Part shown: piece after piece, positions 1 through 10,706 of the stretch
How the letters are laid out: the number at the start of each line of letters is the position of its first letter
Position numbering within the stretch: position 1 is the stretch's first letter
DNA from: Rhodobacter sp. TJ_12
GTDB lineage: Bacteria > Pseudomonadota > Alphaproteobacteria > Rhodobacterales > Rhodobacteraceae
Direction: 5' to 3'
Length of the DNA stretch: 64,000 nt
Assembly: GCF_020023995.1 (NCBI RefSeq)
Contig: NZ_NRRD01000001.1
Coordinates: forward strand, 1-64,000
The notes under the pieces: model-generated
What the model was told of the DNA's origin: nothing
Databases searched by the model: none
What the model saw: the letters and a program-made list of their open reading frames with translations, nothing else
Position numbers and translations under genes: made by a program

Positions 1-127
1 CCGGCCTCCTGCTCTTTGATCATCCCGATAATCTGTGCCTCGGTGAAACGGCTCTTTCGCATTCGTCTGCTCCTTCAGGTTGGGCAGACTCTACATCAGA
101 TTGAGGGAACTTCCGGGGGGCAGGTCA
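1..127 (-). mobile_element. End of an IS3-family insertion sequence (partial)
   Basis: Read on the minus strand, bases 62 to 1 start an open frame MRKSRFTEAQIIGMI, the typical N-terminus of an IS3-family OrfA transposase; the rest lies left of the window. About 65 bases upstream of that ATG is a GC-rich end that reads TGACCTGCCCCCCGGAAG from base 127 inward, which resembles IS3-family terminal repeats beginning with TG. The element therefore ends near base 127 and its body is outside the window. The other terminal repeat and the target duplication cannot be seen. Confidence 0.8.
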
Positions 128-756
128 GCCACCATCGCAAACTGACCGACGACGAACGCCGCCAGATCATCGAGGCCCACACCAGAGGCACATCAGCCGC
201 CGCTCTGGCCCGCCGCTTCGGCGTCTCGAGCCGGACGATCTACAACACGCTGATTCGGGCCAAAGGCCCGTGCCCTGGCCCCACCACGACGATCAGCACC
301 CGCTTGAGCGCGCGCCAGCTGGCCGGCTTTCAGGCCGCACTGGCGCGCCGCGGAATCACCGACCAACCCGCAGCGCTCCGCCGGTTAATGGGGGCAGCCG
401 ACACCCTGTTGCGCCCAGCCGATCCGGTCGTGCGCGATCACCTGCAAGCCTGGGGTGCGCTGGTCGCCGCCGAAGGTGCTGCGGTCAACCGCATCGCCCG
501 CAAGCTGAACGAGGCCAAACTGCGCGGTCGCACGATGCCCTTCACAGATGAGGACATGACCACGATCCGTCTGTTCGCTGCGGGCCTGGTCGAATTCGCC
601 GAGGGGTTCCGTATCCTATGGGAGGCACAGTTGGCCGAGAAGGCGCGCGAGGTCGACAATGCGCTAAAGGGGTTGGTCATAGATGCACCGGAACCTAAAG
701 CAGGTTCAGCATCTGCGCCGCCCGCTGCGTCGCATCGCTGGCGATCGGCTCGCTGA
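128..756 (+). pseudogene. Mobilisation-like protein (MobC/VirD1-like), 5' end cut off by an IS
   Basis: The frame is open across the IS boundary, but only the part after about base 128 belongs to this gene, so its original start has been lost. The remaining ~209 residues begin with a resolvase-like helix-turn-helix (LTDDERRQI...LARRFGVSSRTIY). A region follows containing INRIARKLNE-like sequence (seen: VNRIARKLNE), which resembles MobC/VirD1 accessory proteins of relaxosomes. The last ~20 codons overlap the 3' end of hipA on the other strand and look unnatural, so the true 3' end may also be altered. A mobilisation protein fits the idea that this is an integrative, transferable element. The family call is tentative. 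Confidence 0.5.
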
Positions 757-2020
757 CTGCCGCCGGGACCTGATCACCCACCGCCAGAAGCGTGCGCTCC
801 AGCGCAGGGCCTAGCCGATTGGTCATGTCCTGCAACAGCTCCAAGGCGCGGCCCTTGGGCAGACCCGCCGCGCGCCCCTCGGCCTCGAAGTGGCGCGGCA
901 CGATCTCGTCGATGCCGTAATGGCAATCGATCGACATGGCGAGGCGGTAGCGCTTGCGCTGCAAGCGTCCGGCGCGGACGACCGGGGCGACGCTCAGGAT
1001 GTCATAGAGGGGCGCGAGCGTGAAACGCGCCCGGCGGCCCAGACGCAAGCTGAAGTTCTTGGCGTGCCCGTCTGAGGCCCCGATCAGGAAGAAGAAGATC
1101 TGCGCCCGGAAGAACGTCTCCCGGTCTTCGATGGGCGTGTCGGATTCCCTCAAGAGCTCCATGATCTGCGCGATGCCGGGGCCGCCTAACCTCTGGTATT
1201 TCATGGCAGAAGGGTAGCCCAGCGACTGGCAGATATCCTCTTGCGGCAGGCGTTTCAGGATGCCGCCGCGCCAGTCGCGATCGAACCGCTCGACCGACAG
1301 CACGACCTGCCCGGGAAGGGTAAGCTTTTCGACATGCGCGACGGGCAGGCCGATTTCACCAGCTAGGGTCATGCAGAACAATTCGTTTTCGACGCTGTCG
1401 CTCAGGTCGATTTGCTCAGGGCCGGGAATGATGCCCATGGGCGTCTTGAAGATATGGCTGGTCGGCGTGATACCGCGCGGCTTGGCCCAGTGTCCGTCGA
1501 TACGCAGATAGGCCGTCTTCTCCTGCGCGCCGGCGATGGAAATCCGGAAATCCTCGTTTTCACCAAGGGCGAGCGGCGCGGTGGCGAGGTTCTTCAAGTC
1601 GGCGACCATCTCCTCTTCCGAGACGATGCGATACTGCATGTCCTGTTCGGACGGTGTCTCATCCACCGGCAGGAATTGCAGCGCGCCGACACAATCACGC
1701 CCCAGCACGGACAACAGAGAGAACACATCTTTGCCCTGTGCGCCTACGCGCGCGGCGATCTTCTCTCGCAGCTCTCCCTCGGCATCGGGCAGGAGGTTGT
1801 CGAAGGCCGCGACAACCGGATCGCCCTGCCATTTTAGCCTAGTGAGCGGCAGGGCGCTGGCAACCGGAAAAGCGACCTCGGACACAAGCCAGTCAGGATC
1901 GTAGGTGAAGGCGATGGCCCCATCCGTCGCGCGGGTCAGCGTGCCCACCCGCGCCGTTTCGAACCAGACGGCGGTCTTGCTTTGACGTGTGCGGTGGCCC
2001 GCGCGTGCGATGCGTGCCAT
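695..2020 (-). CDS. hipA: HipA-type serine/threonine kinase toxin
   Basis: A 441-residue protein of the HipA family, close to the usual length. HipA toxins are kinases; E. coli HipA phosphorylates glutamyl-tRNA synthetase and stops translation. The N-terminal HipA domain spans roughly residues 1 to 110. A kinase core follows with ISIAGAQEKTA (about 160 to 170, the phosphate-binding region). The catalytic segment GASDGHAKNFS lies at about 314 to 324 and carries the Asp and Asn expected for activity, so the toxin looks intact. It starts one base after the hipB stop, which implies co-expression with its antitoxin. The target in this organism is unknown. Confidence 0.93.
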   Translation of the reverse strand: MARIARAGHRTRQSKTAVWFETARVGTLTRATDGAIAFTYDPDWLVSEVAFPVASALPLTRLKWQGDPVVAAFDNLLPDAEGELREKIAARVGAQGKDVFSLLSVLGRDCVGALQFLPVDETPSEQDMQYRIVSEEEMVADLKNLATAPLALGENEDFRISIAGAQEKTAYLRIDGHWAKPRGITPTSHIFKTPMGIIPGPEQIDLSDSVENELFCMTLAGEIGLPVAHVEKLTLPGQVVLSVERFDRDWRGGILKRLPQEDICQSLGYPSAMKYQRLGGPGIAQIMELLRESDTPIEDRETFFRAQIFFFLIGASDGHAKNFSLRLGRRARFTLAPLYDILSVAPVVRAGRLQRKRYRLAMSIDCHYGIDEIVPRHFEAEGRAAGLPKGRALELLQDMTNRLGPALERTLLAVGDQVPAAVSEPIASDATQRAAQMLNLL

Positions 2021-2021
2021 C

Positions 2022-2270
2022 CTAGCGCTGCACCGGGTCAGCTATTCGATCCGTCGCGGACAGTTCCGCGCCGAGGGCCTCGAGAAGGCGCAGGTAGACA
2101 TCGAGGCTGACGGATACGACACCATTTTCGATATCGGAAATGGTGGATTGCGCCGTTCCCGTCATCTCGCCAAGCTGCTTTTGGCTGATCTTCCGCGACG
2201 CGCGCCGCGCCTTCAGCACGGCCCCGGCTTGGCGCAGGCTTCGGATTGGGTCGGCTGATGCTTTTGTCAT
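2022..2270 (-). CDS. hipB: HipB-type antitoxin, XRE DNA-binding protein
   Basis: An 82-residue XRE helix-turn-helix protein immediately upstream of hipA. The HTH is seen in SQKQLGEMTGTAQSTISDIE at about residues 33 to 52. I chose the ATG at 2270; an in-frame TTG at 2288 would add six residues. HipB proteins bind HipA and repress their own operon through operators upstream. Repeated CTATAA/TTATAG boxes lie just upstream (2292 to 2337) and fit that role. The gene lies about 130 bases after hsdR on the same strand, so it may have its own promoter or be read through from the restriction operon. Confidence 0.9.
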   Translation of the reverse strand: MTKASADPIRSLRQAGAVLKARRASRKISQKQLGEMTGTAQSTISDIENGVVSVSLDVYLRLLEALGAELSATDRIADPVQR

Positions 2271-2286
2271 GGAGCATGCATAGCTC

Positions 2287-2342
2287 AAGGACTATAATTT
2301 GTAAATATCCCTTCTGGGCTATAATGCAGGGTTATAGTTCAA
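2287..2342 (-). promoter_or_regulatory. Probable hipBA operator/promoter region
   Basis: This AT-rich stretch between hsdR and hipB carries CTATAA at 2292-2297 and 2319-2324 and the inverted copy TTATAG at 2332-2337, flanked by similar bases. Repeated half-sites just upstream of hipB suit autoregulation by HipB. The exact operator is inferred. Confidence 0.5.
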
Positions 2343-2398
2343 GGGCGATAACTCGTGCCCCCTTGACTAAGACGCACAGTTGGTATCCGTGCTTGCCC

Positions 2399-5300
2399 CT
2401 ACAAATCCTTCAGAAGGGTCTCAGCTTGCTCGAGAACGATCTGGGCAGCTTCTGTAGATAAATCCGGCGGATAGCCGTATTTCTTGAGTATGCGCTTTAC
2501 AAGAATGCGCATCCGGGCCCGAGCACTTTCTTTCTTGTGCCAGTCAACGGTTGCATTCTTGCGAACCTGATCGAGCAATTCATGCGCGATCAGGCGCAAC
2601 TGTTCGTTGCCCATGGCTTCAACGGCGCTCTCGTTCTGTGCCAGGGCGTCGTAAAAGGCCAACTCTTCATCAGACAAGCCTTCGGCTTCACCACGGGCCG
2701 CAGAAGCTTTCACGTCTTTGGCAAGGTCGATTAAGGTCTGGATCATCTCGACCGTGGAAATGGCGTTCGCGTGATAGCGGGCTACGGCTTCTTCAAGGCG
2801 CTGACTGAAGGCGCGGCTTTCGACGATGTTTCGTTTGGCTTTGCTTTTGATTTCTCCGTTCAGGAGTTTCTTGAGCGCCTCCAGGGCAAGGTTCTTGCGC
2901 TCCATAGACTGAATTTCGAGAAGGAATTCATCGGACAGGATGGAAATGTCTGGTGTCTTGATACCCGCCGCATGCAAGATGTCGACGATTTCCGCATTGG
3001 CAACCGCCTTGTTGACCAACTGCTCGATGGCAAATTGCTTCGCCCGCGAAGAGAGTTTGCCCTTGACCGTGGTTTTGGTCATCGCCGCGCGAACGGCCTG
3101 AAGGAAGCCGACCTCGTCTTTGACGTCCTTCGCCAAATCACTGGACGACGCCAGAGCAAAGGCGCGTGACAGTTCCAGAGCTGCGTCTTGAAACCGCGAA
3201 AGCTCGTTCTTCTTATCGACGTCGGACGACTTCTGGCGTGCTGCCTGTGCTTGCTGTCCGACGATCCAATCGACCGCATCACCGAGCGCCTGCAAGCGTG
3301 CCTGAGCCATGCCGTGCAGGCCTGCGCTGTAGTCATGCCCATTGAACATGTGGCGGACTACGTCGAGCTTTTCAGCCAGCAGAGCCACGGCTTCTTCCTC
3401 GTCGATACCGGTGCGTTCGCGGTCGGCGTCGGAATACTGTGACAAAGCATTTTTGAGGTTCTGGGCAATGCCGATATAGTCGACCACCAGTCCGCCCGGC
3501 TTGTCCCGAAAGACTCGGTTGACCCGGGCAATGGCCTGCATCAACCCATGTCCCCGCATGGGCTTGTCGACATACATTGTGTGCATGCACGGGGCGTCGA
3601 AGCCGGTCAGCCACATGTCCCGAACGATGACCAGCTTCAGTGGGTCATCCGGGTCGCGCGCCCTTTTCGCAAGTTCATCGCGCCGTTTCTTGTTTCCGAT
3701 ATGCGTTTGCCATTCGAGCGGGTCCGATGCTGAGCCAGTCATGACGATCTTGACCGCGCCAGATGCATCATCGTCCGAATGCCAGTCGGGGCGAAGCGCG
3801 ACGATCTCGTTATAGAGCGCGACGCAGATCCGGCGGCTCATGCAAACCGCCATGGCTTTGCCACCAAGGGCGGAAGTCCGCGCTTCCAGGTGCTTTACAA
3901 GATCGGCGGCCACTTGCTTCAGCCGCTTTTCTGCACCGACCAGCGCTTCAACGGTGCTCCACTTGGCCTTGGTCTTCTCCTGTTCGGACAGCGTATCGTC
4001 TTCGAGGATCGCAGCGATCTCATCGTCGATCTTCGGCTTCTCGTCTTCGTCAAGTTCGATCCGGGCCAACCGGCTCTCATAGTAAATAGGCACCGTGGCC
4101 TTGTCTTCGACGGCCCGCGTAATGTCGTAAATGTCGACATAGTCGCCAAAAACCGCTGGGGTGTTTACGTCCGCAGTCTCAATCGGCGTGCCAGTGAAGC
4201 CGACAAACGAGGCATTGGGAAGCGCCTGACGTACGTAGTGGGCATAACCATATTTCCGTTCACCGGTCTTTGTGTTCACCTTCGCATCCAGCCCGTATTG
4301 GCTGCGATGCGCCTCATCGGCGATGACGATCACGTTACGACGGTCGGTTAAGGTCGGGAACCGCTCTTCGCCCTTCTCCGGGGTGAACTTCTGCATGGTC
4401 GTGAATATCACGCCGCCGGATTGCCGGGCCAGCAAATCGCGCAGCTCTTCCCGGCTTTCCGCGTGCTCGGGCGTCTGCCGGATCAGGTCTTTCGTCATGG
4501 CAAAGGTCTGGAAAAGTTGATCGTCCAGATCGTTCCGGTCTGTCAGGACAATAAGTGTAGGGTTCTCCATCGCAGGGCTGCGCACCAGCAAGCCCGCGAA
4601 GAACGCCATGAGCAGCGATTTCCCCGACCCTTGCGTGTGCCAAATCACACCGATCCTGCGGTCGCCTTTGGGCTGCGTCGCCTCGATCGCACTGGCCAAT
4701 GCCTTTCGCGCGCCGAAAAACTGGTGATAGCCTGCGATGATCTTGAACGGCCCCTCGCCCAGATCGCCGAACACCGTGAAATCGCGCAAAAGCTCAAGAA
4801 ACCGCCCCTTGTCGAACACGCCCCTGAGCAGCGTCGCCATTTCCTGCGGCCCCTCGGGTGTGAAATCCCCCGCTGCGCCGGTGACAGAGCGCCATGGCAT
4901 GAAGCGCTCTTCATTCGCAGTCAGCGAGCCGATCCGGGCCAACAATCCGTCCGAACTGATCAGCACCGCGTTCGTCCGGAACAGGGACGGAACTTGCTGC
5001 TTGTAGGTCTGGAGCTGGGCGAAGGCATCCTCGATGGTCGCGGCCTCGCTGGCCGCGTTCTTCAGCTCGATCACAGCGACAGGCAGACCGTTCAGGAACA
5101 CGACCACATCCGGGCGGCGCTTGTGCTTGCCTTCGATCACGGTGAACTGGTTTGTCACCAGCCAGTCATTGGCCTGCGGGTTCTCGAAATCGACCAGCCA
5201 GACCTTGTCGCCCTGGATCGTACCATCATACGCCTTGAACTCCACATCCACGCCATTGACCAGCAGCGCGTGGATGCGCCTGTTTTCTTCGGTCAGGCTT

Positions 5301-5533
5301 TGCGACGCAGCACCGGTGACCTGCCGCAGCGCGTCCCGGCGGGCGTCTTCGGGGACGCGGGGGTTCAGCCGCGCCACGGCCTGTTCTAGCCGCCCAAGCA
5401 ACACGACCTCGCCATAGGATGCGCGCTCTGGGCCTGTGCCATCGGGCGAGATCACATCCGCGCCTAGGTAGGGAATGCCCTGATCCTGCAAAATGGCCAG
5501 CGCGGCTTGTTCAACGAGGTCTTCGTTAATCAT
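2399..5533 (-). CDS. hsdR: Type I restriction enzyme, motor and nuclease subunit HsdR
   Basis: A full-length 1044-residue HsdR. The N-terminal PD-(D/E)xK nuclease domain shows RRPDVVVF and AVIELKN at about residues 139 to 159. The superfamily 2 helicase motor follows: Walker A HTQGSGKS (about 299 to 306), the DEAH box [11 protein letters not shown] and motif III FTGTP. The C-terminal part is helical and probably contacts the methylase core. HsdR uses ATP to translocate DNA and cuts unmethylated foreign DNA. Its start overlaps the stop of the DUF4268 gene by eight bases, so it belongs to the same long operon as hsdM and hsdS, although five accessory genes separate it from hsdM. Confidence 0.96.
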   Translation of the reverse strand: MINEDLVEQAALAILQDQGIPYLGADVISPDGTGPERASYGEVVLLGRLEQAVARLNPRVPEDARRDALRQVTGAASQSLTEENRRIHALLVNGVDVEFKAYDGTIQGDKVWLVDFENPQANDWLVTNQFTVIEGKHKRRPDVVVFLNGLPVAVIELKNAASEAATIEDAFAQLQTYKQQVPSLFRTNAVLISSDGLLARIGSLTANEERFMPWRSVTGAAGDFTPEGPQEMATLLRGVFDKGRFLELLRDFTVFGDLGEGPFKIIAGYHQFFGARKALASAIEATQPKGDRRIGVIWHTQGSGKSLLMAFFAGLLVRSPAMENPTLIVLTDRNDLDDQLFQTFAMTKDLIRQTPEHAESREELRDLLARQSGGVIFTTMQKFTPEKGEERFPTLTDRRNVIVIADEAHRSQYGLDAKVNTKTGERKYGYAHYVRQALPNASFVGFTGTPIETADVNTPAVFGDYVDIYDITRAVEDKATVPIYYESRLARIELDEDEKPKIDDEIAAILEDDTLSEQEKTKAKWSTVEALVGAEKRLKQVAADLVKHLEARTSALGGKAMAVCMSRRICVALYNEIVALRPDWHSDDDASGAVKIVMTGSASDPLEWQTHIGNKKRRDELAKRARDPDDPLKLVIVRDMWLTGFDAPCMHTMYVDKPMRGHGLMQAIARVNRVFRDKPGGLVVDYIGIAQNLKNALSQYSDADRERTGIDEEEAVALLAEKLDVVRHMFNGHDYSAGLHGMAQARLQALGDAVDWIVGQQAQAARQKSSDVDKKNELSRFQDAALELSRAFALASSSDLAKDVKDEVGFLQAVRAAMTKTTVKGKLSSRAKQFAIEQLVNKAVANAEIVDILHAAGIKTPDISILSDEFLLEIQSMERKNLALEALKKLLNGEIKSKAKRNIVESRAFSQRLEEAVARYHANAISTVEMIQTLIDLAKDVKASAARGEAEGLSDEELAFYDALAQNESAVEAMGNEQLRLIAHELLDQVRKNATVDWHKKESARARMRILVKRILKKYGYPPDLSTEAAQIVLEQAETLLKDL

Positions 5534-6518
5534 CGACGGCCCCGTCTATCGATGCTGCAAAGCGGGATGGGTCAAGGGCTTTCACCTTGGCGCGGAAAAC
5601 CCGATCAAAGTCTTCCAGTTTTGCAGTCAGCCATTCACGATATTCCTGCCATCGAGCCTGGTCCTCTAGAGGGCATTTCTCGCGGATAAGCAAGATTCGG
5701 CTGGCCCGCTTGTCCGGTAAGGCGCGCCAATCCACAGCATAGCCCAATTCTTCTTCGATGGCAGCTTTGCTGGCCTCCAGCTCCCGAAAATACGCCATGG
5801 CATTCTCGTCACCCAAATACAGTTCGACAGCAATCTTCTCTTCGCGGGAATTGAGGATCGCGCCCAAGCGCGCACCAGAGCGACCAATAGGTATGTTTGT
5901 CCAATGCTGCGGGCGCGGTTTCTGCGTGCGTATTCCGGGATGCGTCTGAAGTTCAGCATGAAGCTGCTCCCAAAAGGCCAATTGCAACTGCTTGGTATCC
6001 GTCAGTGCTTCCGTCTCGATCCGCCGAGTGGCCGCTCCAACTGTCTTCGACCATTCATTCGGCTTGGAAACGATGTTGAATTTCGGCGCAGCTGGGCTTT
6101 CGCCAATCCGCCAAAGCTCCACCTCCAAAGCAAAGAAACGGAAATCATCGCCCGTTACCGCATTCAGCCAATCCAGCGCAGCGCGGTGCTCTTCAGTGAA
6201 CGTTGCCGCTACCCAAACAATCGTCACGGCCTTGAGCCCTGCCGCATATGTAATCAACTGGCCGAGATGCCTGTGATCGGTGCGCTCCAGCTGGTTCTCG
6301 ATCAAGACCCAGCTGTCATTGCGGATGTCCTTGCACAGAATGTCGGCACGAAACGGCCCAACCTCCTTCTCCTGCGCCTCGACTTCCAACTCCAGCCCGA
6401 GCGTGTCAGCAAGGAGCGAGATATTTTCCTCCCGCGCCAACCATGGAGTGAAGTCCTGATCTTCGGTGCGCCAGATATCGCGGAGGTCAATTTTCTCTAA
6501 ACGGCCGAGCGCACTCAC
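5526..6518 (-). CDS. DUF4268 protein with a nuclease-like N-terminal domain
   Basis: A 330-residue protein recognised as a DUF4268-type protein. The N-terminal half shows RADILCKD (about 54 to 61) followed by [15 protein letters not shown] (about 71 to 85). This has the layout of a PD-(D/E)xK fold with a D...E-x-Q signature, where Gln replaces the usual Lys. The C-terminal half (from about 200) carries the DUF4268 region. Its biochemical role is not known to me. It overlaps hsdR downstream and the dGTPase upstream (shared ATGA), so it is tightly coupled inside the restriction operon, which suggests a defence accessory role. Confidence 0.75.
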   Translation of the reverse strand: MSALGRLEKIDLRDIWRTEDQDFTPWLAREENISLLADTLGLELEVEAQEKEVGPFRADILCKDIRNDSWVLIENQLERTDHRHLGQLITYAAGLKAVTIVWVAATFTEEHRAALDWLNAVTGDDFRFFALEVELWRIGESPAAPKFNIVSKPNEWSKTVGAATRRIETEALTDTKQLQLAFWEQLHAELQTHPGIRTQKPRPQHWTNIPIGRSGARLGAILNSREEKIAVELYLGDENAMAYFRELEASKAAIEEELGYAVDWRALPDKRASRILLIREKCPLEDQARWQEYREWLTAKLEDFDRVFRAKVKALDPSRFAASIDGAVDD

Positions 6519-7786
6519 AGCTCATCTCCGCTACTTCCAAAGCCTGGGCTGAACAGGCGTTTATAAAGCCGCTCTGCATAGCTGTCTGTCATCCCAGCGA
6601 CGTAGTCGCAAACCCGTCTTTCTGGAGAGCTTTCCCTGCATCCATCTTGCCAGGATGAAGGAGGAATAAGGTGCTCGGGGTCTGAGATCAGAGTGTCAAA
6701 TAACTGCGCCACGACCATTTGGCCGCGTCGTTCAAGCTGCTGGGCCTTCGCCTTTCGGATCACGAGTTCGTAGGCTAGTCCCTTCAGAGCTTTCAGAAGC
6801 CTTGCGTGAGGCTCGGGCAAACTTGCGTTAAACCTGAGTAGCGCGTGCTCGTACGAACTGTGCTCTGAAAGAGCCACGTTCGTAATGAAGAGGTTCACAA
6901 GCCCCGAAATCGTCTGCTTTCTTCGAAAACTGTCGGACAGAAGGCCATCGCAGACTGTTTTCGCGTCAAAACCAGCCAGATTTTCAATTTTCGCGAACGC
7001 CTCAGTGATTTCTTCTCGGATCTCTTTGTCTGACGCGAGGCCGCGCGCAACAATATCTTCAATGTCATGAATGCCGTAAGCTATATCATCAGCGAGTTCG
7101 AGAATGCTGCAGTCAAGGCTGTGATGAGCGCCTTTGCCATCAGCAGATGTAATTAGCTTCTCTCGATCGCTCTCGGTAAATCCCGCCAAAGCCCAATCTA
7201 CAACTGTGGCCTCATCGTCGTGATAAGATTTCGGCGGTTTCTTAGCGTATTCATCGAGATTGAACGACGCCATGGAGCGCGGATACTTCAAGATCCCGAG
7301 AACCAGGCGACGGGTTGGGTACAATCCCTTCCCGCGCTCCTTGTATTTTTCGAGCTTCGTGAGAATGCGAAGTGTCTGGCCGTTTCCTTCAAAACCACCA
7401 TGGCGCAACATCGCCTTATGCAGCGCTTGCTCACCTTTGTGGCCAAATGGAGGGTGTCCAAGATCGTGGGCGAGACACGCTGCTTCAATCAGATCACGCG
7501 GCGGCAACCACTCTTGAACATCCTTATGAAAAGTAGCCTTCTCGGCTCTCAGCACTTGTAGCAAGCCATAGCCGATCTGCGCGACCTCAATAGAATGCGT
7601 AAGCCGGGTGCGATGGAAATCACCCTCTCCGGTTCCCATGACTTGCGTCTTGCCCTGCAGTCGGCGAAAGGCCGCTGAGTGCATGATCCGCGCCCGGTCC
7701 CGTTGAAATGGCGACCGGCCATCTTTGAGGCGATTGGGCTGATCCTCGTGAAGTCGTTCTTCAAAAAATGATTGTTCAGATGTCAT
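6515..7786 (-). CDS. dgt: dGTPase (HD-domain dNTP triphosphohydrolase)
   Basis: A 423-residue protein of the dGTPase family, which hydrolyses dNTPs to nucleosides and triphosphate. The HD metal-binding residues are visible: RLTHSIEVAQIG (His near 64), CLAHDLGHPPFGHKGE (HD near 107-108) and the later Asp in ELADDIAYGI. The N-terminal RARIMHSAAFRRLQGKTQV is also typical of the family. The gene lies inside a type I restriction operon and overlaps the next gene by 4 bases. Bacterial dGTPases are known anti-phage enzymes that deplete nucleotides during infection, so a defence role is likely here, but this is inferred from context. Confidence 0.9.
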   Translation of the reverse strand: MTSEQSFFEERLHEDQPNRLKDGRSPFQRDRARIMHSAAFRRLQGKTQVMGTGEGDFHRTRLTHSIEVAQIGYGLLQVLRAEKATFHKDVQEWLPPRDLIEAACLAHDLGHPPFGHKGEQALHKAMLRHGGFEGNGQTLRILTKLEKYKERGKGLYPTRRLVLGILKYPRSMASFNLDEYAKKPPKSYHDDEATVVDWALAGFTESDREKLITSADGKGAHHSLDCSILELADDIAYGIHDIEDIVARGLASDKEIREEITEAFAKIENLAGFDAKTVCDGLLSDSFRRKQTISGLVNLFITNVALSEHSSYEHALLRFNASLPEPHARLLKALKGLAYELVIRKAKAQQLERRGQMVVAQLFDTLISDPEHLIPPSSWQDGCRESSPERRVCDYVAGMTDSYAERLYKRLFSPGFGSSGDEL

Positions 7787-7801
7787 GCTTAAATCCCAAC
7801 G

Positions 7802-8688
7802 TTACTCATCCGGCAGGTCCCTCGGCTCAGGACGCTCCGGAAAATCGCGAACATCAATCTCGACCAGACGACCGATCCCTCGCTCGCGGTAGTCTGCCGC
7901 GCTCCCTCGGCGTTCAAATTCCGGCTCGCCAATTTCCACGAGACCTTCGATCTCCCGGTCTGGGCGATCCGGGGCGTTCAATTCATCGAGCGTTGGGAAG
8001 CCCAGTGCCGCCGCGCTGTCCCGCGAACGGTCAGAGCCGGTCGCGACCCTCACATCGGCAGAGGAAACGACGAAACGCAACACGCTGCTGTCTACGTCCA
8101 ACACGTGAGTCAGGCTCGCTTGGGCATAGTCCCGCCGCTCCACCAGATAATGCCATGGCACGCAGTCTTTCTCGATATCGGCGAGGGTCTTGGGCATCTT
8201 GGCTTTGACGGTCTGTGCGTGGGCCAGGAGACAGCCCGCTTCGAAGGCCTCAAAGCCCCCGCCAACGTTTTCCTTTTTCCAGTGGTCGCGCTGCGCTTCC
8301 GTTGAATAGATGCAATACACGGGCTTGAGGCGATGTTTCTTCGCATCCTTGATCAACAGGTCGATCTGCTCTTTGCCCGTCGATTTCACCTTGTGCGGGA
8401 TCTTCAGCTTGTGGTCCTTTTGCAGCCGCTTGGCCTGGACGCGCATCCGGAACTTCCGGCGACGCCCGATAATGTGCCATTCCCAATCCGCGCCGTTTTT
8501 TGCTTCCTTCGCCTTGCCGAAGGTGTTCAGCGTGATGATGGCCGGATGGCGGCGGCGCAGTTCCAGTAGGTTGGTTTCGGTAATCGTTTCCTCGCCATAG
8601 CTGACATGCACATCGTCGCGATGCGCGAACCCGAGGTTCTGCGAAGTCGCGTGGGCCAGTTCCAGCAGGCTGTGCAGCAGCGATCCCC

Positions 8689-8692
<4 letters not shown>
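7802..8692 (-). CDS. DUF6615-like protein, possible restriction-fold nuclease
   Basis: A 296-residue protein that resembles the DUF6615 family. The clearest block is GADWEWHII followed by FRMRVQAKRLQ (about residues 67 to 92). This pattern (acidic Asp/Glu, then a beta strand ending in Q-x-K) is what a PD-(D/E)xK-type nuclease core looks like. The C-terminal 80 residues are acidic and rich in Pro, Arg and Glu and look disordered. The start overlaps the stop of the MNT-HsdS gene by 4 bases, and the dGTPase follows after 15 bases. No experimental function is known to me; context points to defence. Confidence 0.65.
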
Positions 8693-10301
<1,609 letters not shown>

Positions 10302-10305
<4 letters not shown>

Positions 10306-10706
10306 TCCGCGTTCCGCTCTTGCAGGCGGGCCAACAGCACCGCAGCCTCGTCCCGAAAGGCGGGGATGCGCTCAAACACCTCGTTGGCCTTTTTCTCGTT
10401 GTAGGCATGGCTGGTCGCGTTGCGCGCATCGCGGAAGCGCCGCCATTCATCCCAGCCATTGGCCAAGAGCCCGCGTTCCGCGCCAGAGCGGATCATGTCG
10501 GGAAAGCTCATCTGGTCGATCTCGGACGGGTTGGGCGACATCGCCTCCAACTGCCGTTTCAGCAGCTTATGGGCCAGTTCATAGGTGTATTCGAACCGCT
10601 GGATGCAGGCGTCTTTCACGAACTGGCTTTGGGTGCGGTCAAATTCCGTCAGCGCCTCGTCCAGCGAGGCTAGGGCTTTCTCAAACGATGACAGCTCCAA
10701 TTTCAT
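10302..10706 (-). CDS. hepT: HepT-like HEPN toxin (HI0074-type nucleotidyltransferase partner)
   Basis: A 134-residue all-helical protein of the HI0074/HepT family. It carries RNATSHAY at about residues 95 to 102, matching the R-x4-H-x-Y motif of HepT RNase toxins. In the MntA/HepT system the nucleotidyltransferase adds AMP to the Tyr of this motif and silences the RNase. Arg, His and Tyr are all present, so the toxin looks competent. It overlaps hsdM upstream and the MNT-HsdS gene downstream by 4 bases each, so toxin and partner are translationally coupled to both methylase subunits. Confidence 0.9.

Noticed and set aside
683-820. A possible relaxase start after the mob-like gene
   Set aside because: The frame is antisense to hipA, Arg-rich, and ends after about 43 codons.
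4421-5389. A 322-residue plus-strand frame opposite hsdR
   Set aside because: Overlaps the conserved nuclease and motor part of hsdR and has no family features.
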